Part shown: in pieces, positions 1 to 5,838 of the stretch | Position numbering within the stretch: position 1 is the first letter of the stretch | Layout: every line of letters begins with the position of its first letter | Assembly: GCA_021805485.1 (NCBI GenBank) | Contig: JAJZFF010000416.1 | Span: forward strand, 1-13,162 | DNA from: Pseudomonadota bacterium | Lineage (GTDB): Bacteria; Pseudomonadota; Alphaproteobacteria; Acetobacterales; Acetobacteraceae | DNA: 13,162 nt | Direction of reading: 5' to 3' | Translations under genes and position numbers: made by a program | The notes under the pieces: generated by a model | What the model saw: only the letters and a program-made list of their open reading frames with translations | Databases searched by the model: none | Told to the model about the DNA's origin: nothing

Positions 1-70
1 AGAGCGGCGAAATCATATCCCGCAACTGGGCGATCAGCTGCGCGCGCTCCTCGTCGTCGTTCTTCGCCAT
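1..70 (-). CDS. 5' end of an unrecognised protein, cut by the window edge
   Basis: Reading leftward, an ATG at 70-68 opens a frame of 23 codons (MAKNDDEERAQLIAQLRDMI...) that runs off the window. The start is supported by a GGAGG Shine-Dalgarno at 81-77, six bases from the ATG. Third codon positions are G or C in 21 of 23 codons, as expected of genuine genes in this DNA. The visible N-terminus is hydrophilic and acidic then helix-like, with no signal peptide, so a cytoplasmic protein is likely. I do not recognise the family. It lies downstream of, and in the same orientation as, the RhlE-type helicase, but a strong hairpin separates them. A second leftward frame from an ATG at 182 overlaps it (see findings). 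Confidence 0.55.
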   Translation of the reverse strand, partial: MAKNDDEERAQLIAQLRDMISPL

Positions 71-201
71 GGGCAACCTCCAACACGATGCGGCCGTCCT
101 CGACCGTCGCCACCCGGAAGTCATACCGCAATTCAGCGGCGCCTCGTATCGCCGGAACCGGAAGCGGGGGTCGGATGTCCATAGGCTACACCTGGCGTTG
201 C

Positions 202-235
202 CGCCGGCACCAGGATCACGATCCTGATGCCGGCG
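202..235 (-). terminator. Hairpin after the RhlE helicase, probable terminator
   Basis: Arms 202-216 and 221-235 form a 15-bp stem around a four-base loop (217-220). It begins 24 bases past the helicase stop codon. The one imperfect pair (210 with 227) is a G-U wobble in leftward RNA but a C-A mismatch in rightward RNA, so the fold suits the helicase transcript. No U-run follows, so it may need Rho or act as a 3' stabilising hairpin. Confidence 0.6.
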
Positions 236-259
236 CGCGGGGCGGTTGCGGAGCCGGCT

Positions 260-1594
260 TCAGCCCTGCGCTTGCCTCCGCTGGCCGAAGCGGCGTCGCT
301 GCGGCCGGCGTGTCCGCTCGCCGGGCGTCGCCCCTGGGGCGGCGTGATGGCGATCGGTCCGGCGCTGGCCGGCCGGCTCCTCGGTCCGGGCCGGAGGCGG
401 CGCGGCGCGTTCGGCCGCGGCATCGGCGGCCTGGGCTGCCGCGAGCCCGCGGTCGTTGCGGCGGTCGAAGCTGGGGATGGTCTGGCGCGTCAGCTTCTGG
501 ATGTCGCGCAGCAGGACGCGCTCCTCGTCGCTGACCAGGCTGATCGCCCCGCCCTCGGCGCCGGCGCGCGCGGTGCGGCCGATGCGATGGACGTAGCTCT
601 CGGCCACGTTGGGCATCTCGAAGTTGATGACGTGCGTCACCGCCTCGACATCGATCCCGCGCGAGGCGATGTCGGTGGCGACCAGCGCGCGCAGCCGGCC
701 GCTCTTGAAGGCGGCCAGCGTGCGCTCGCGCTGGGTCTGGCTCTTGTTGCCGTGGATCGCCGCGGCCTGGACGCCGGCATCCTCCAGATAGCGGGTCAGC
801 CGGTCGGCGCCGTGCTTGGTGCGGGTGAAGACCAGCGTCCGGCTCAGCGCCTTGTCGGCGTAGAGCTCGGCGAGCAGCGCGCGCTTGCGGGCCTGCTCGA
901 TGAACAGCACCTGCTGCGCCACGCGCTCGGCCGTCGCCGCCGGCGGGGCCACCGAAACCTCGACCGGATTGGTCAGCAGCTCGCTGGCCAGCGCGTGGAT
1001 CTCCTTCGGCATGGTGGCGGAGAAGAACAGGTTCTGCGTCACCGCCGGCAGCGCGCGCACGATGCGGCGGATCGAGGGCATGAAGCCGAGATCGAGCATC
1101 TGATCGGCCTCATCGAGGACGAAGGTCTCGACCGCGCCGAGATCCACGGTGCGCTCGGCGAGATGATCGAGCAGGCGGCCCGGGCAGGCCACCAGCACAT
1201 CGACCCCGCCGGCCATGGTGCGGATCTGCCCGCCATGGTTCACGCCGCCGAAGATCACGGCGACGTTGATGCCGAGCCGGGCGCCGTAGGTGCGGAAGCT
1301 CTCGGCGATCTGGCTCGCCAGCTCGCGCGTCGGGCTGAGCACCAGCACGCGGCAGCCCCGTCGCGGCGCCGGGCGGCGGTTGGCGGCGAGGCGGTGCAGG
1401 ATCGGCAGGGCGAAGGCGGCGGTCTTGCCGGTGCCGGTCTGGGCGATGCCGATCAGATCGGCGCCCTGCATCACCGGCGGAATCGCCTTGGCCTGGATCG
1501 GCGTCGGATCGGTATAGCCCTCGGCGGCGATGGCCTGGAGGATCGGCAGGGCAAGGCCCAGCGCCTGGAAGGGAGTCACGTCGATTTGGGTCAC
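260..1594 (-). CDS. rhlE: DEAD-box ATP-dependent RNA helicase, RhlE-like
   Basis: Uses ATP to unwind short RNA duplexes; RhlE-type enzymes act in ribosome assembly and RNA turnover in the cytoplasm. From the chosen GTG the motifs run in order: isolated aromatic F10, Q motif GYTDPTPIQ 26-34, Walker A AQTGTGKT 51-58, PTREL 88-92, motif Ib CPGR 137-140 (usually TPGR), DEAD 161-164, SAT 192-194, LVFTRTK at about 254-260, ATDIASRGID 306-315 and HRIGRTAR 336-343. After residue about 375 comes a basic, Ala/Pro/Arg-rich, low-complexity tail ending in RRFGQRRQAQG, typical of RhlE and likely to bind RNA. I chose GTG at 1594 because it gives MTQIDVTPFQALGL and has AGGA about 10 bases upstream. An in-frame ATG at 1648 would add 18 residues but has no visible Shine-Dalgarno. 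About 444 aa, a normal RhlE length. RhlE rather than another DEAD subfamily is inferred from overall similarity. Confidence 0.9.
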   Translation of the reverse strand: MTQIDVTPFQALGLALPILQAIAAEGYTDPTPIQAKAIPPVMQGADLIGIAQTGTGKTAAFALPILHRLAANRRPAPRRGCRVLVLSPTRELASQIAESFRTYGARLGINVAVIFGGVNHGGQIRTMAGGVDVLVACPGRLLDHLAERTVDLGAVETFVLDEADQMLDLGFMPSIRRIVRALPAVTQNLFFSATMPKEIHALASELLTNPVEVSVAPPAATAERVAQQVLFIEQARKRALLAELYADKALSRTLVFTRTKHGADRLTRYLEDAGVQAAAIHGNKSQTQRERTLAAFKSGRLRALVATDIASRGIDVEAVTHVINFEMPNVAESYVHRIGRTARAGAEGGAISLVSDEERVLLRDIQKLTRQTIPSFDRRNDRGLAAAQAADAAAERAAPPPARTEEPAGQRRTDRHHAAPGATPGERTRRPQRRRFGQRRQAQG

Positions 1595-1799
1595 GTCTAT
1601 GGGGTCCTGGCGGCAGCCGGCCGCGCGGCCACGTCGGCACGGCGCCATGGGCGCGTGCCGCGGGGGTGTGAACGGAGCGCCTGCGTGGGCCGGGCGCCTT
1701 GGGCGGGATGGATCGGAGGCTCGACAGGCGGGACAAACGGCAGCGCGCCGGTCCCTTCACGCGTCTGGAGCAACGATGATCGCAGGATGCGACAGCGGC

Positions 1800-1828
1800 T
1801 ACATGGCCCGGGGCGGCGGCCCTGTCAA
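1800..1828 (-). promoter_or_regulatory. Candidate sigma-70 promoter for the helicase
   Basis: On the minus strand a perfect TTGACA (-35) lies at 1828-1823. After a 17-base spacer comes CATGTA (1805-1800), a poor -10 match. The -35 box sits in the loop and arm of an inverted repeat and also coincides with a sequence duplicated from the hpnI stop region, so the perfect match could be fortuitous. Confidence 0.3.
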
Positions 1829-1837
1829 TCCGCCGCC
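1812..1837. other. GC-rich inverted repeat upstream of fkbM
   Basis: Perfect 8-bp arms GGCGGCGG (1812-1819) and CCGCCGCC (1830-1837) enclose a 10-base loop that contains most of the candidate TTGACA box. It could be an operator, or part of a fold in the fkbM leader or at the old hpnI end. The role is unknown. Confidence 0.4.
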
Positions 1838-1842
1838 GCGTC
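1824..1842. repeat. Upstream copy of a short repeat flanking fkbM
   Basis: Matches 2698-2716 at 18 of 19 positions, with the first 14 identical. On the minus strand it reads GAC GCG GCG GCG GAT TGA (D-A-A-A-D-stop), nearly the last codons of hpnI (D-E-A-A-D-stop). It looks like a second copy of the hpnI tail, separated from hpnI by fkbM. Confidence 0.5.
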
Positions 1843-1856
1843 GGGTAATGCCTCGG

Positions 1857-1884
1857 GGGAGCCTCGCACGGCGAGGACGCTCCC
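1857..1884 (+). promoter_or_regulatory. Imperfect hairpin in the fkbM leader
   Basis: GGGAGCCTCG (1857-1866) pairs with CGAG (1872-1875) and, after a 3-base bulge, GCTCCC (1879-1884). This gives 10 pairs and a five-base loop, ending 39 bases before the fkbM start. There is no U-run, so it is not an obvious intrinsic terminator. It might modulate fkbM translation or mRNA stability. Confidence 0.3.
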
Positions 1885-1923
1885 GCCGGGCGGCGGCCGG
1901 ATGCCGATATGGAGTTCTTGACG

Positions 1924-2676
1924 ATGTCCAAGGAATTCTATCGGTTCGCGCCGAGCATCGGCTGGCTGATCCATCTCTGGAAGTGCGCGACCCGGCAGGA
2001 TCACGCCGCGTGGCGCGGTGTCCTCGAACCCCTGATCGCGAAAGATGCGGTCGTCATCGATGTCGGTGCCCATGGCGGACAGTTCACCCGGCTGCTCGCC
2101 GGCCTGGTGCCGGACGGGCTGGTGATCGCCGTCGAGCCCAGCAGCTACGCCAGGACCGTGCTGCGCAGCGCGCTCTGGCTCCGGGGCGTCCGCAACGTCA
2201 CCGTTTTCGCGAGCGCTCTGGGGGCGAGCCCGGGCGTCGCTCTCCTGAGCACGCCGATCAAACGGTTCGGCGACATGGGGTATGGTCTGGCACATATCCG
2301 CCGGGCGGCGGCGCCGGCCGGAACCGATGCAAGGTCCGCGCTCGAACCTGTTGTGGTCAGCACGCTGGATGATCTCGTCGAGGGCGGCGGCTTTGCCCGT
2401 GTGGACTTCATCAAGGCGGACATCGAGGGCTACGAGGCGGCCCTGATCGCCGGGGCCGGGGCGACGCTCAAGCGATTCCGCCCTGTTCTTCTGCTGGAAC
2501 ACGACGCCACGTTCCTGGAGCGGGCCGGGGCCGCTCTGGAGACGTTATGGGCAAGTCTCCTCGACCTCGGATATATCCCCCACGCGGTCGCCGAAGACAG
2601 CATGACGCTGGAACAGATATCCGGCGGCCCGCGCCAGGGCGATATCGTCTGGCGACACACCGGAAACCTGCATTGA
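1924..2676 (+). CDS. FkbM-family SAM-dependent methyltransferase
   Basis: Predicted class I methyltransferase of the FkbM family, which transfers methyl from S-adenosylmethionine, often to hydroxyls of sugars or secondary metabolites; the substrate cannot be read here. The SAM-binding motif is IDVGAHGGQF at 45-54, the acidic residue ending strand 2 is E71 in VIAVEPS, and the family signature DFIKADIEGYE lies at 161-171, followed by LLLEHD. No signal peptide. 250 aa, about the normal family size. I chose ATG at 1924 because GGAG at 1911-1914 is nine bases upstream; an in-frame ATG at 1909 overlaps that site. GC is lower in places than in the neighbours (about 57% at 1921-1980). It stands alone, converges with hpnI across a 22-base gap and is bracketed by a short repeat, so lateral gain is plausible. 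Methylation of a surface glycan or of a hopanoid head group is conceivable but only a guess. Confidence 0.88.
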   Translation: MSKEFYRFAPSIGWLIHLWKCATRQDHAAWRGVLEPLIAKDAVVIDVGAHGGQFTRLLAGLVPDGLVIAVEPSSYARTVLRSALWLRGVRNVTVFASALGASPGVALLSTPIKRFGDMGYGLAHIRRAAAPAGTDARSALEPVVVSTLDDLVEGGGFARVDFIKADIEGYEAALIAGAGATLKRFRPVLLLEHDATFLERAGAALETLWASLLDLGYIPHAVAEDSMTLEQISGGPRQGDIVWRHTGNLH

Positions 2677-2697
2677 TCGCAGCGTCACCGCCGGCCC

Positions 2698-2716
2698 GTC
2701 AATCCGCCGCCTCGTC
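2698..2716. repeat. Downstream copy of the repeat flanking fkbM (hpnI tail)
   Basis: These 19 bases include the hpnI stop codon (2701-2699, minus strand) and its last codons. They match 1824-1842 with one substitution. The similarity continues a few bases past the hpnI stop (GATTGACGGGCCG here, GATTGACAGGGCCG in the other copy), so it is not just a shared codon pattern. Confidence 0.5.
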
Positions 2717-3883
2717 CAGATACGACGCCGGCGCCGGGCCGCGGTCGGCGTGCAGCGCGTGGCCGCGCCAGCTCACCCGCCCGCCGAGGAAGCTGGCCGC
2801 GATCTCGGCCACGGAGAGCAGGTCGCGCAGCGGCATCAGCCAGATGGGCGCGGGCGTCACCGGCGCGCCGCGGCGGCGGGCCAAGGTCCGGCCGATCGCG
2901 CGCGCGGCGGCGGCACGCAGCGCCAGGGCGGCGGCGAACAGGCCGAGCGACCAGCCCGATCCCGCGCTCAGGACGCCGGCGAGCATGGCCCAGAACAGAG
3001 GGAACTGCAGCGCCGAGGCGGCGAAGCCGAGCGGCTCCAGCGCGCGGATGGTGCGCGCCCAGCGCAGCTCGTGGCTCCAGACCAGACCGATGGACGGCTC
3101 CGGCACCGCGGTCGCCGGCACCGTATCGGCGAGGCCGACGCGCAGACCGAGGCGGCGAACGAGCTGGCCCAGCACGTTGTCATCGGCGAGATGCCGCACC
3201 AGCGCCTGCAGCCCGCCAATGCGCGCCAGGGTCTCGCGCCGCAGCGCCATCGTCGTGCCGAGACAGTCCTGCCGCCCCAGCGCCCGGCCCATCAGCGCCC
3301 CGGGCAGGAACAGATAGCTGATCTGCATCGCGCCGAGCCGGGCGCCGAGCCCGGGCGCGGTCGGCAACCCGACGCAGAGTGTCGTCACCAGGCCGGTCTC
3401 CGGCACCTCCAGGGCGGCGACGAGCCGGTCCAGATAGTCGGGCGGCAGATGCAGATCGCTGTCCGAGCACACCAGAACATCATGCTTCGCCCAGGGCAGC
3501 ATGTTGATGAGGTTGCAGATCTTGCGGTTCTGCCCGTGCATCGCCTGGTTGACGGCGATGGCGATGTCGCAGTCCGGGAAGCGCGCCTGCAGCCGGCGCA
3601 CCGCGTGCAGGGCCGGATCCTCGGCGTCATGGACGCCGAAGACGATCTGAAACGCCGGATAGGCCTGCCGGCAGACCGAGACCAGCGCCTCGTCGAGCCG
3701 CGGTTCGTCACCGCAGAGCGGCTTGAGTACCGTCACCGGCGGGCGTGCGGCCGGCGGCTCGGTCGGCCTGGCGGCGAAGCGATGCACCGCCAGCACGCCG
3801 GCCGCCACGGCGAGCATGCCGCAGACCCATGCCAGCACCACGGCCAACTCGAGCCCGTCCAGAACGGCTGCGCCGTAGCTCAC
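2699..3883 (-). CDS. hpnI: Hopanoid glycosyltransferase HpnI (GT2, ceramide glucosyltransferase-like)
   Basis: HpnI is known to transfer N-acetylglucosamine to bacteriohopanetetrol, the step before HpnK deacetylation and HpnJ ring contraction in making composite hopanoid head groups. The 394-aa frame has an N-terminal membrane segment at about 11-34, then a GT2 catalytic domain: TVLKPLCGDEP 51-61, nucleotide-binding SDSDL 140-144, the acidic pair in HLADDNVLG 231-239 and the processive-type HELRW box 271-275 (R274, W275). Hydrophobic segments follow at about 285-327 and 341-367. It starts at GTG 3883, whose GTGA overlaps the hpnL stop (3880-3882), so translation is probably coupled. The frame stays open well upstream, but there it is antisense-like shadow of hpnL. 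HpnJ and HpnK are not in the window. A generic ceramide glucosyltransferase is the alternative; the hpnL neighbour favours HpnI. Confidence 0.87.
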   Translation of the reverse strand: MSYGAAVLDGLELAVVLAWVCGMLAVAAGVLAVHRFAARPTEPPAARPPVTVLKPLCGDEPRLDEALVSVCRQAYPAFQIVFGVHDAEDPALHAVRRLQARFPDCDIAIAVNQAMHGQNRKICNLINMLPWAKHDVLVCSDSDLHLPPDYLDRLVAALEVPETGLVTTLCVGLPTAPGLGARLGAMQISYLFLPGALMGRALGRQDCLGTTMALRRETLARIGGLQALVRHLADDNVLGQLVRRLGLRVGLADTVPATAVPEPSIGLVWSHELRWARTIRALEPLGFAASALQFPLFWAMLAGVLSAGSGWSLGLFAAALALRAAAARAIGRTLARRRGAPVTPAPIWLMPLRDLLSVAEIAASFLGGRVSWRGHALHADRGPAPASYLDEAAD

Positions 3884-4950
3884 GCCCGCGCGGACCGGAG
3901 GCGGATGCGCCACAGGCCGATGCCGATCAGGCCGACGCACACTTCCCGCGCGCGCTTGAGCAGCACCAGCGGCAGCCCCGCCGACGCGGCGGCGCCCGCC
4001 GCCACCACCGCCAGTACGAAGCCGCCCTCCTGCACCCCGAGCGCCGCCGGGATCGCGAACCCGGCACTGCGCGCGGCCATGCCGAGGCTCTCGACCACCA
4101 GCGCCTGGACCGGGCTGATGGCGACGCCCAGCACGTGCAGGATGGCCCAGGTCTCGATCGTGCCGAGTGCCCAGGCGATCACGTGCAGCAGGACACAGTT
4201 GAGGACGCCCCTTGGGCGGCGATAGACCCTGAGCGCGGCGGCGTGCATGCCGCCCGGGGTGGCCGCAGCCAGGCTCGGCCAGCGCTGGGCGATCCGCTGC
4301 AGCAGCGCGTCGAGCAGGCGCAGCAGGCCAACGCGCTGCGCCAACAGCAGCGCGGCGGCGACGGCGACGGCGAGCGCGGCTTCGAGCGAAATGCCCCAGG
4401 TGGCCTGGTGCGACCGCCAGGCCAGCGCGGCGAGCCCGGCGAGAAGGAACAGGATCTGGGTGAGGAATTCGATGGTCACGTCGATGATCACGCTGGCCCC
4501 GGCCTCGCCGGCGGCGACCCGGTGCCGTGCCAGCAGCCGGGCGCCGACGATCTCGCCGCCGATCTGGGCCACCGGCAGCAGCGAGTCGATCCCCTCGCGG
4601 ATCACGCGCAGCCGGTAGAACACCGCGACGGCAGGCCGCGCCGGCCCGAACAGGCTGCGCCAGCCGAGCCCGGCCAGGAACAATTGGGTCAGATGCAGCG
4701 CAATCAGCCCCGGCAGAATCCACAGCGCCGGCCACACCGCCCCGACGCTGGCCAGGCTGCTGCCGGTGGAGACCACAGCCAGCGCGGCGCCGCCGACAGC
4801 CAGGGCGGTGATCGCGACCGACCATGCCGCCGCCCGCGCCTGCCCCCAGTTCGGGCGTTCCGCACCGGGTGGCGCCAGAACGCGCTCCGCCCGGCTCTGC
4901 TGCACCGCAGCCGGGGGCGGCGGACTCGGAGCCAGGACCGGTGTCGTCAC
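3880..4950 (-). CDS. hpnL: Hopanoid-associated membrane protein HpnL (LPG-synthase TM-domain family)
   Basis: Polytopic inner-membrane protein of the family related to the transmembrane domain of lysylphosphatidylglycerol synthase/flippase; HpnL members sit in hopanoid loci, and a role in moving hopanoids or lipids is suspected, not shown. 356 aa. After a proline-rich cytoplasmic start (1-35) come hydrophobic segments at about 42-62, 72-97, 152-178, 189-205, 250-275, 280-300, 305-330 and 336-349. Conserved-looking blocks are RVIREGIDSLLPVAQIGGE (115-133) and GFAIPAALGVQEGGF (297-311), typical of this superfamily. The start is GTG at 4950. It has no Shine-Dalgarno of its own but overlaps the stop codon of a 37-codon ORF upstream, which suggests coupled translation. 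hpnI follows with a 4-bp overlap. Confidence 0.82.
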   Translation of the reverse strand: MTTPVLAPSPPPPAAVQQSRAERVLAPPGAERPNWGQARAAAWSVAITALAVGGAALAVVSTGSSLASVGAVWPALWILPGLIALHLTQLFLAGLGWRSLFGPARPAVAVFYRLRVIREGIDSLLPVAQIGGEIVGARLLARHRVAAGEAGASVIIDVTIEFLTQILFLLAGLAALAWRSHQATWGISLEAALAVAVAAALLLAQRVGLLRLLDALLQRIAQRWPSLAAATPGGMHAAALRVYRRPRGVLNCVLLHVIAWALGTIETWAILHVLGVAISPVQALVVESLGMAARSAGFAIPAALGVQEGGFVLAVVAAGAAASAGLPLVLLKRAREVCVGLIGIGLWRIRLRSARA

Positions 4951-5060
4951 GAGCGCAGGAAGCCGATGGCGCGCGCGGAAGAGGCGCCCGTCAGCGTGGC
5001 GGCGCTCGACATCCTGGCGGCGCGTATCACGGCACGGGCCGGCCTCATCACCGCCAGCAT
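4947..5060 (-). CDS. Small 37-aa ORF in front of hpnL, possible leader peptide
   Basis: A short frame (MLAVMRPARAVIRAARMSSA...FLRS) begins at ATG 5060 behind a near-perfect Shine-Dalgarno AGAAGGAG (5075-5068), seven bases from the ATG. Its TGA (4949-4947) overlaps the hpnL GTG (4950-4948). G/C fills 34 of 37 third codon positions. The product would be basic and alanine-rich with no clear membrane segment. It matches nothing I recognise. The strong ribosome site here and the lack of one for hpnL fit either a coupled leader peptide controlling hpnL-hpnI or an unannotated small protein. A third possibility is that it is the real N-terminus of HpnL cut off by a frameshift, which I consider less likely because hpnL has a complete family-like N-terminal region. 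Confidence 0.5.
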   Translation of the reverse strand: MLAVMRPARAVIRAARMSSAATLTGASSARAIGFLRS

Positions 5061-5240
5061 CGTTGAACTCCTTCTGCCCTGGCGCGCTCTATAGCCAGAA
5101 TCATCGCTTCGCACACCTCATTTAACATAAAATCGGGCACAGTTCGGCCGCTATTCGGGGGTCACGGAGTTCTGTATTGCAGTGCGGAATCGTCCGCCCC
5201 GCGCTGCGGGGGCGCCGTTCCGTGCGGTTCGTTGTCGTGT

Positions 5241-5310
5241 TAATAGTTTTTCATAAATAAATATAAACAAATCATAGATAAACACAGATTTTCATACAAA
5301 ATCTGTATTG
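5241..5310. other. AT-rich island
   Basis: Only 13 of 70 bases are G or C (about 19%) in a window otherwise near 70%. It carries several A/T runs (TTTTT at 5247-5251, AAATAAATATAAA at 5255-5267) and is flanked on both sides by very GC-rich DNA. It is likely easily melted or curved: a strong promoter/UP-element region, a nucleoid-protein binding site, or foreign DNA. Confidence 0.6.
5284..5306. promoter_or_regulatory. Perfect 9-bp inverted repeat, possible operator
   Basis: ACAGATTTT (5284-5292) and AAAATCTGT (5298-5306) are exact inverted copies around a 5-base spacer. The dyad sits at one edge of the AT-rich island. Arm length and spacing suit a dimeric HTH repressor. As an RNA hairpin it would be AT-rich, weak and without a U-run, so a terminator is less likely. 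Confidence 0.45.
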
Positions 5311-5336
5311 GACGTAACGAATCGTCGCGTCCCAGG

Positions 5337-5375
5337 CCCGTGTGCTGGGCCCGTGTGCTGGGGCCCGTGTGCTGG
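5337..5375. repeat. Three phased direct repeats CCCGTGTGCTGG
   Basis: Exact copies of this 12-base word lie at 5337-5348, 5350-5361 and 5364-5375, at intervals of 13 and 14 bases. A degenerate fourth start (CCCGTGCGC) is at 5378. They lie between the EVE gene stop and the AT-rich island. They may be slippage products or an iterated protein-binding site. Confidence 0.65.
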
Positions 5376-5424
5376 AACCCGTGCGCGCCGGCGCATGGCC
5401 GCCGCCACCGAATTTTCGGGACGA

Positions 5425-5838
5425 CTACGCGCCCCATCCTCCCAGCGCACAGATCCGCCGCCAATGCGCGGGCGCGACCGGCGATACCGAAAGCCGCGAC
5501 TGGCGTACCAGGGCGAGATCGGAGAATGTCGGATCGGCCTTGATTGTCGTGAGGCTCACCGGGTGCGGCAAGGCGCCGACCGCCTTCATGTCCACCGCGA
5601 CCCAGTCCCCGCGCTCGGCGGTCGGGTCCGGATAGGCCTCGCGCACGACCTCGACGATGCCGACGATCTCGCGGCCGGTGTTGGAGTGGTAGAAGAAGGC
5701 ACGGTCGCCGCGGCGCATCGCCACGAGATTGTTCTTCGCCGCGTGGTTGCGCACCCCGGTCCAGGGCTCGACGCCGTTGGCGATCTGCTGCTCCCAGGAG
5801 AACGCCTCCGGCTCGGACTTCACCAGCCAGAAGTTCAT
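5425..5838 (-). CDS. EVE domain-containing protein
   Basis: 137-aa single-domain EVE protein (PUA-like fold, related to thymocyte nuclear protein 1). EVE domains bind modified bases in DNA or RNA; the bacterial target is not known for this subgroup. Family features visible: N-terminal FWLVKSEPEAFSW (3-15), WTGVRNHAAKNNL at about 26-38, GDRAFFYHSN at about 44-53 and VDMKAV. The length covers the whole family domain; no signal peptide or membrane segment, so cytoplasmic. The ATG (5838-5836) overlaps the TGA of the YciI-like gene upstream (ATGA), so the two are probably translated as a coupled pair. Confidence 0.92.
   Translation of the reverse strand: MNFWLVKSEPEAFSWEQQIANGVEPWTGVRNHAAKNNLVAMRRGDRAFFYHSNTGREIVGIVEVVREAYPDPTAERGDWVAVDMKAVGALPHPVSLTTIKADPTFSDLALVRQSRLSVSPVAPAHWRRICALGGWGA

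Larger units (their letters stand above)
1595..1923. other. Divergent intergenic region between helicase and fkbM
   Basis: No convincing gene is seen in these 329 bases if the helicase starts at 1594. The stretch holds a candidate leftward promoter, two inverted repeats (1812-1837 and 1857-1884), one copy of the repeat shared with the 3' end of hpnI, and the fkbM ribosome binding site. A leftward transcript starting near 1793 would have a 5' leader of about 200 bases. Confidence 0.5.
5061..5424. other. Gene-free stretch with AT-rich island and repeats
   Basis: 364 bases between the hpn unit and the EVE/YciI unit, both read leftward. I see no credible gene on either strand. It contains the leader-ORF ribosome site (5068-5075), a GC hairpin around 5197-5211, an AT-rich island (5241-5310) with a perfect inverted repeat (5284-5306), and three phased copies of a 12-base GC-rich word (5337-5375). 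The leftward hpn promoter should lie here, but I could not assign a convincing -35/-10 pair. Confidence 0.6.

Noticed and set aside
227..1921. A 564-codon plus-strand frame opposite the helicase
   Set aside because: The minus strand encodes all DEAD-box motifs in order; the plus frame has no recognisable domain and shadow-like composition.
3884..4825. An apparent 708-aa fusion in the hpnI frame extending over hpnL
   Set aside because: The part upstream of GTG 3883 is Arg/Pro/Gly/Ala-rich shadow of hpnL in another frame; the recognisable glycosyltransferase begins with its membrane helix right after 3883.
5197..5211. CCCCGC-GCGGGG hairpin in the hpn upstream region
   Set aside because: Only six pairs around a three-base loop and no U-run; such short GC dyads are common in this DNA.
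5408..5419. CCGAATTTTCGG palindrome just after the EVE gene as a terminator
   Set aside because: Only five base pairs with a two-base loop, too tight to fold, and no U-run.
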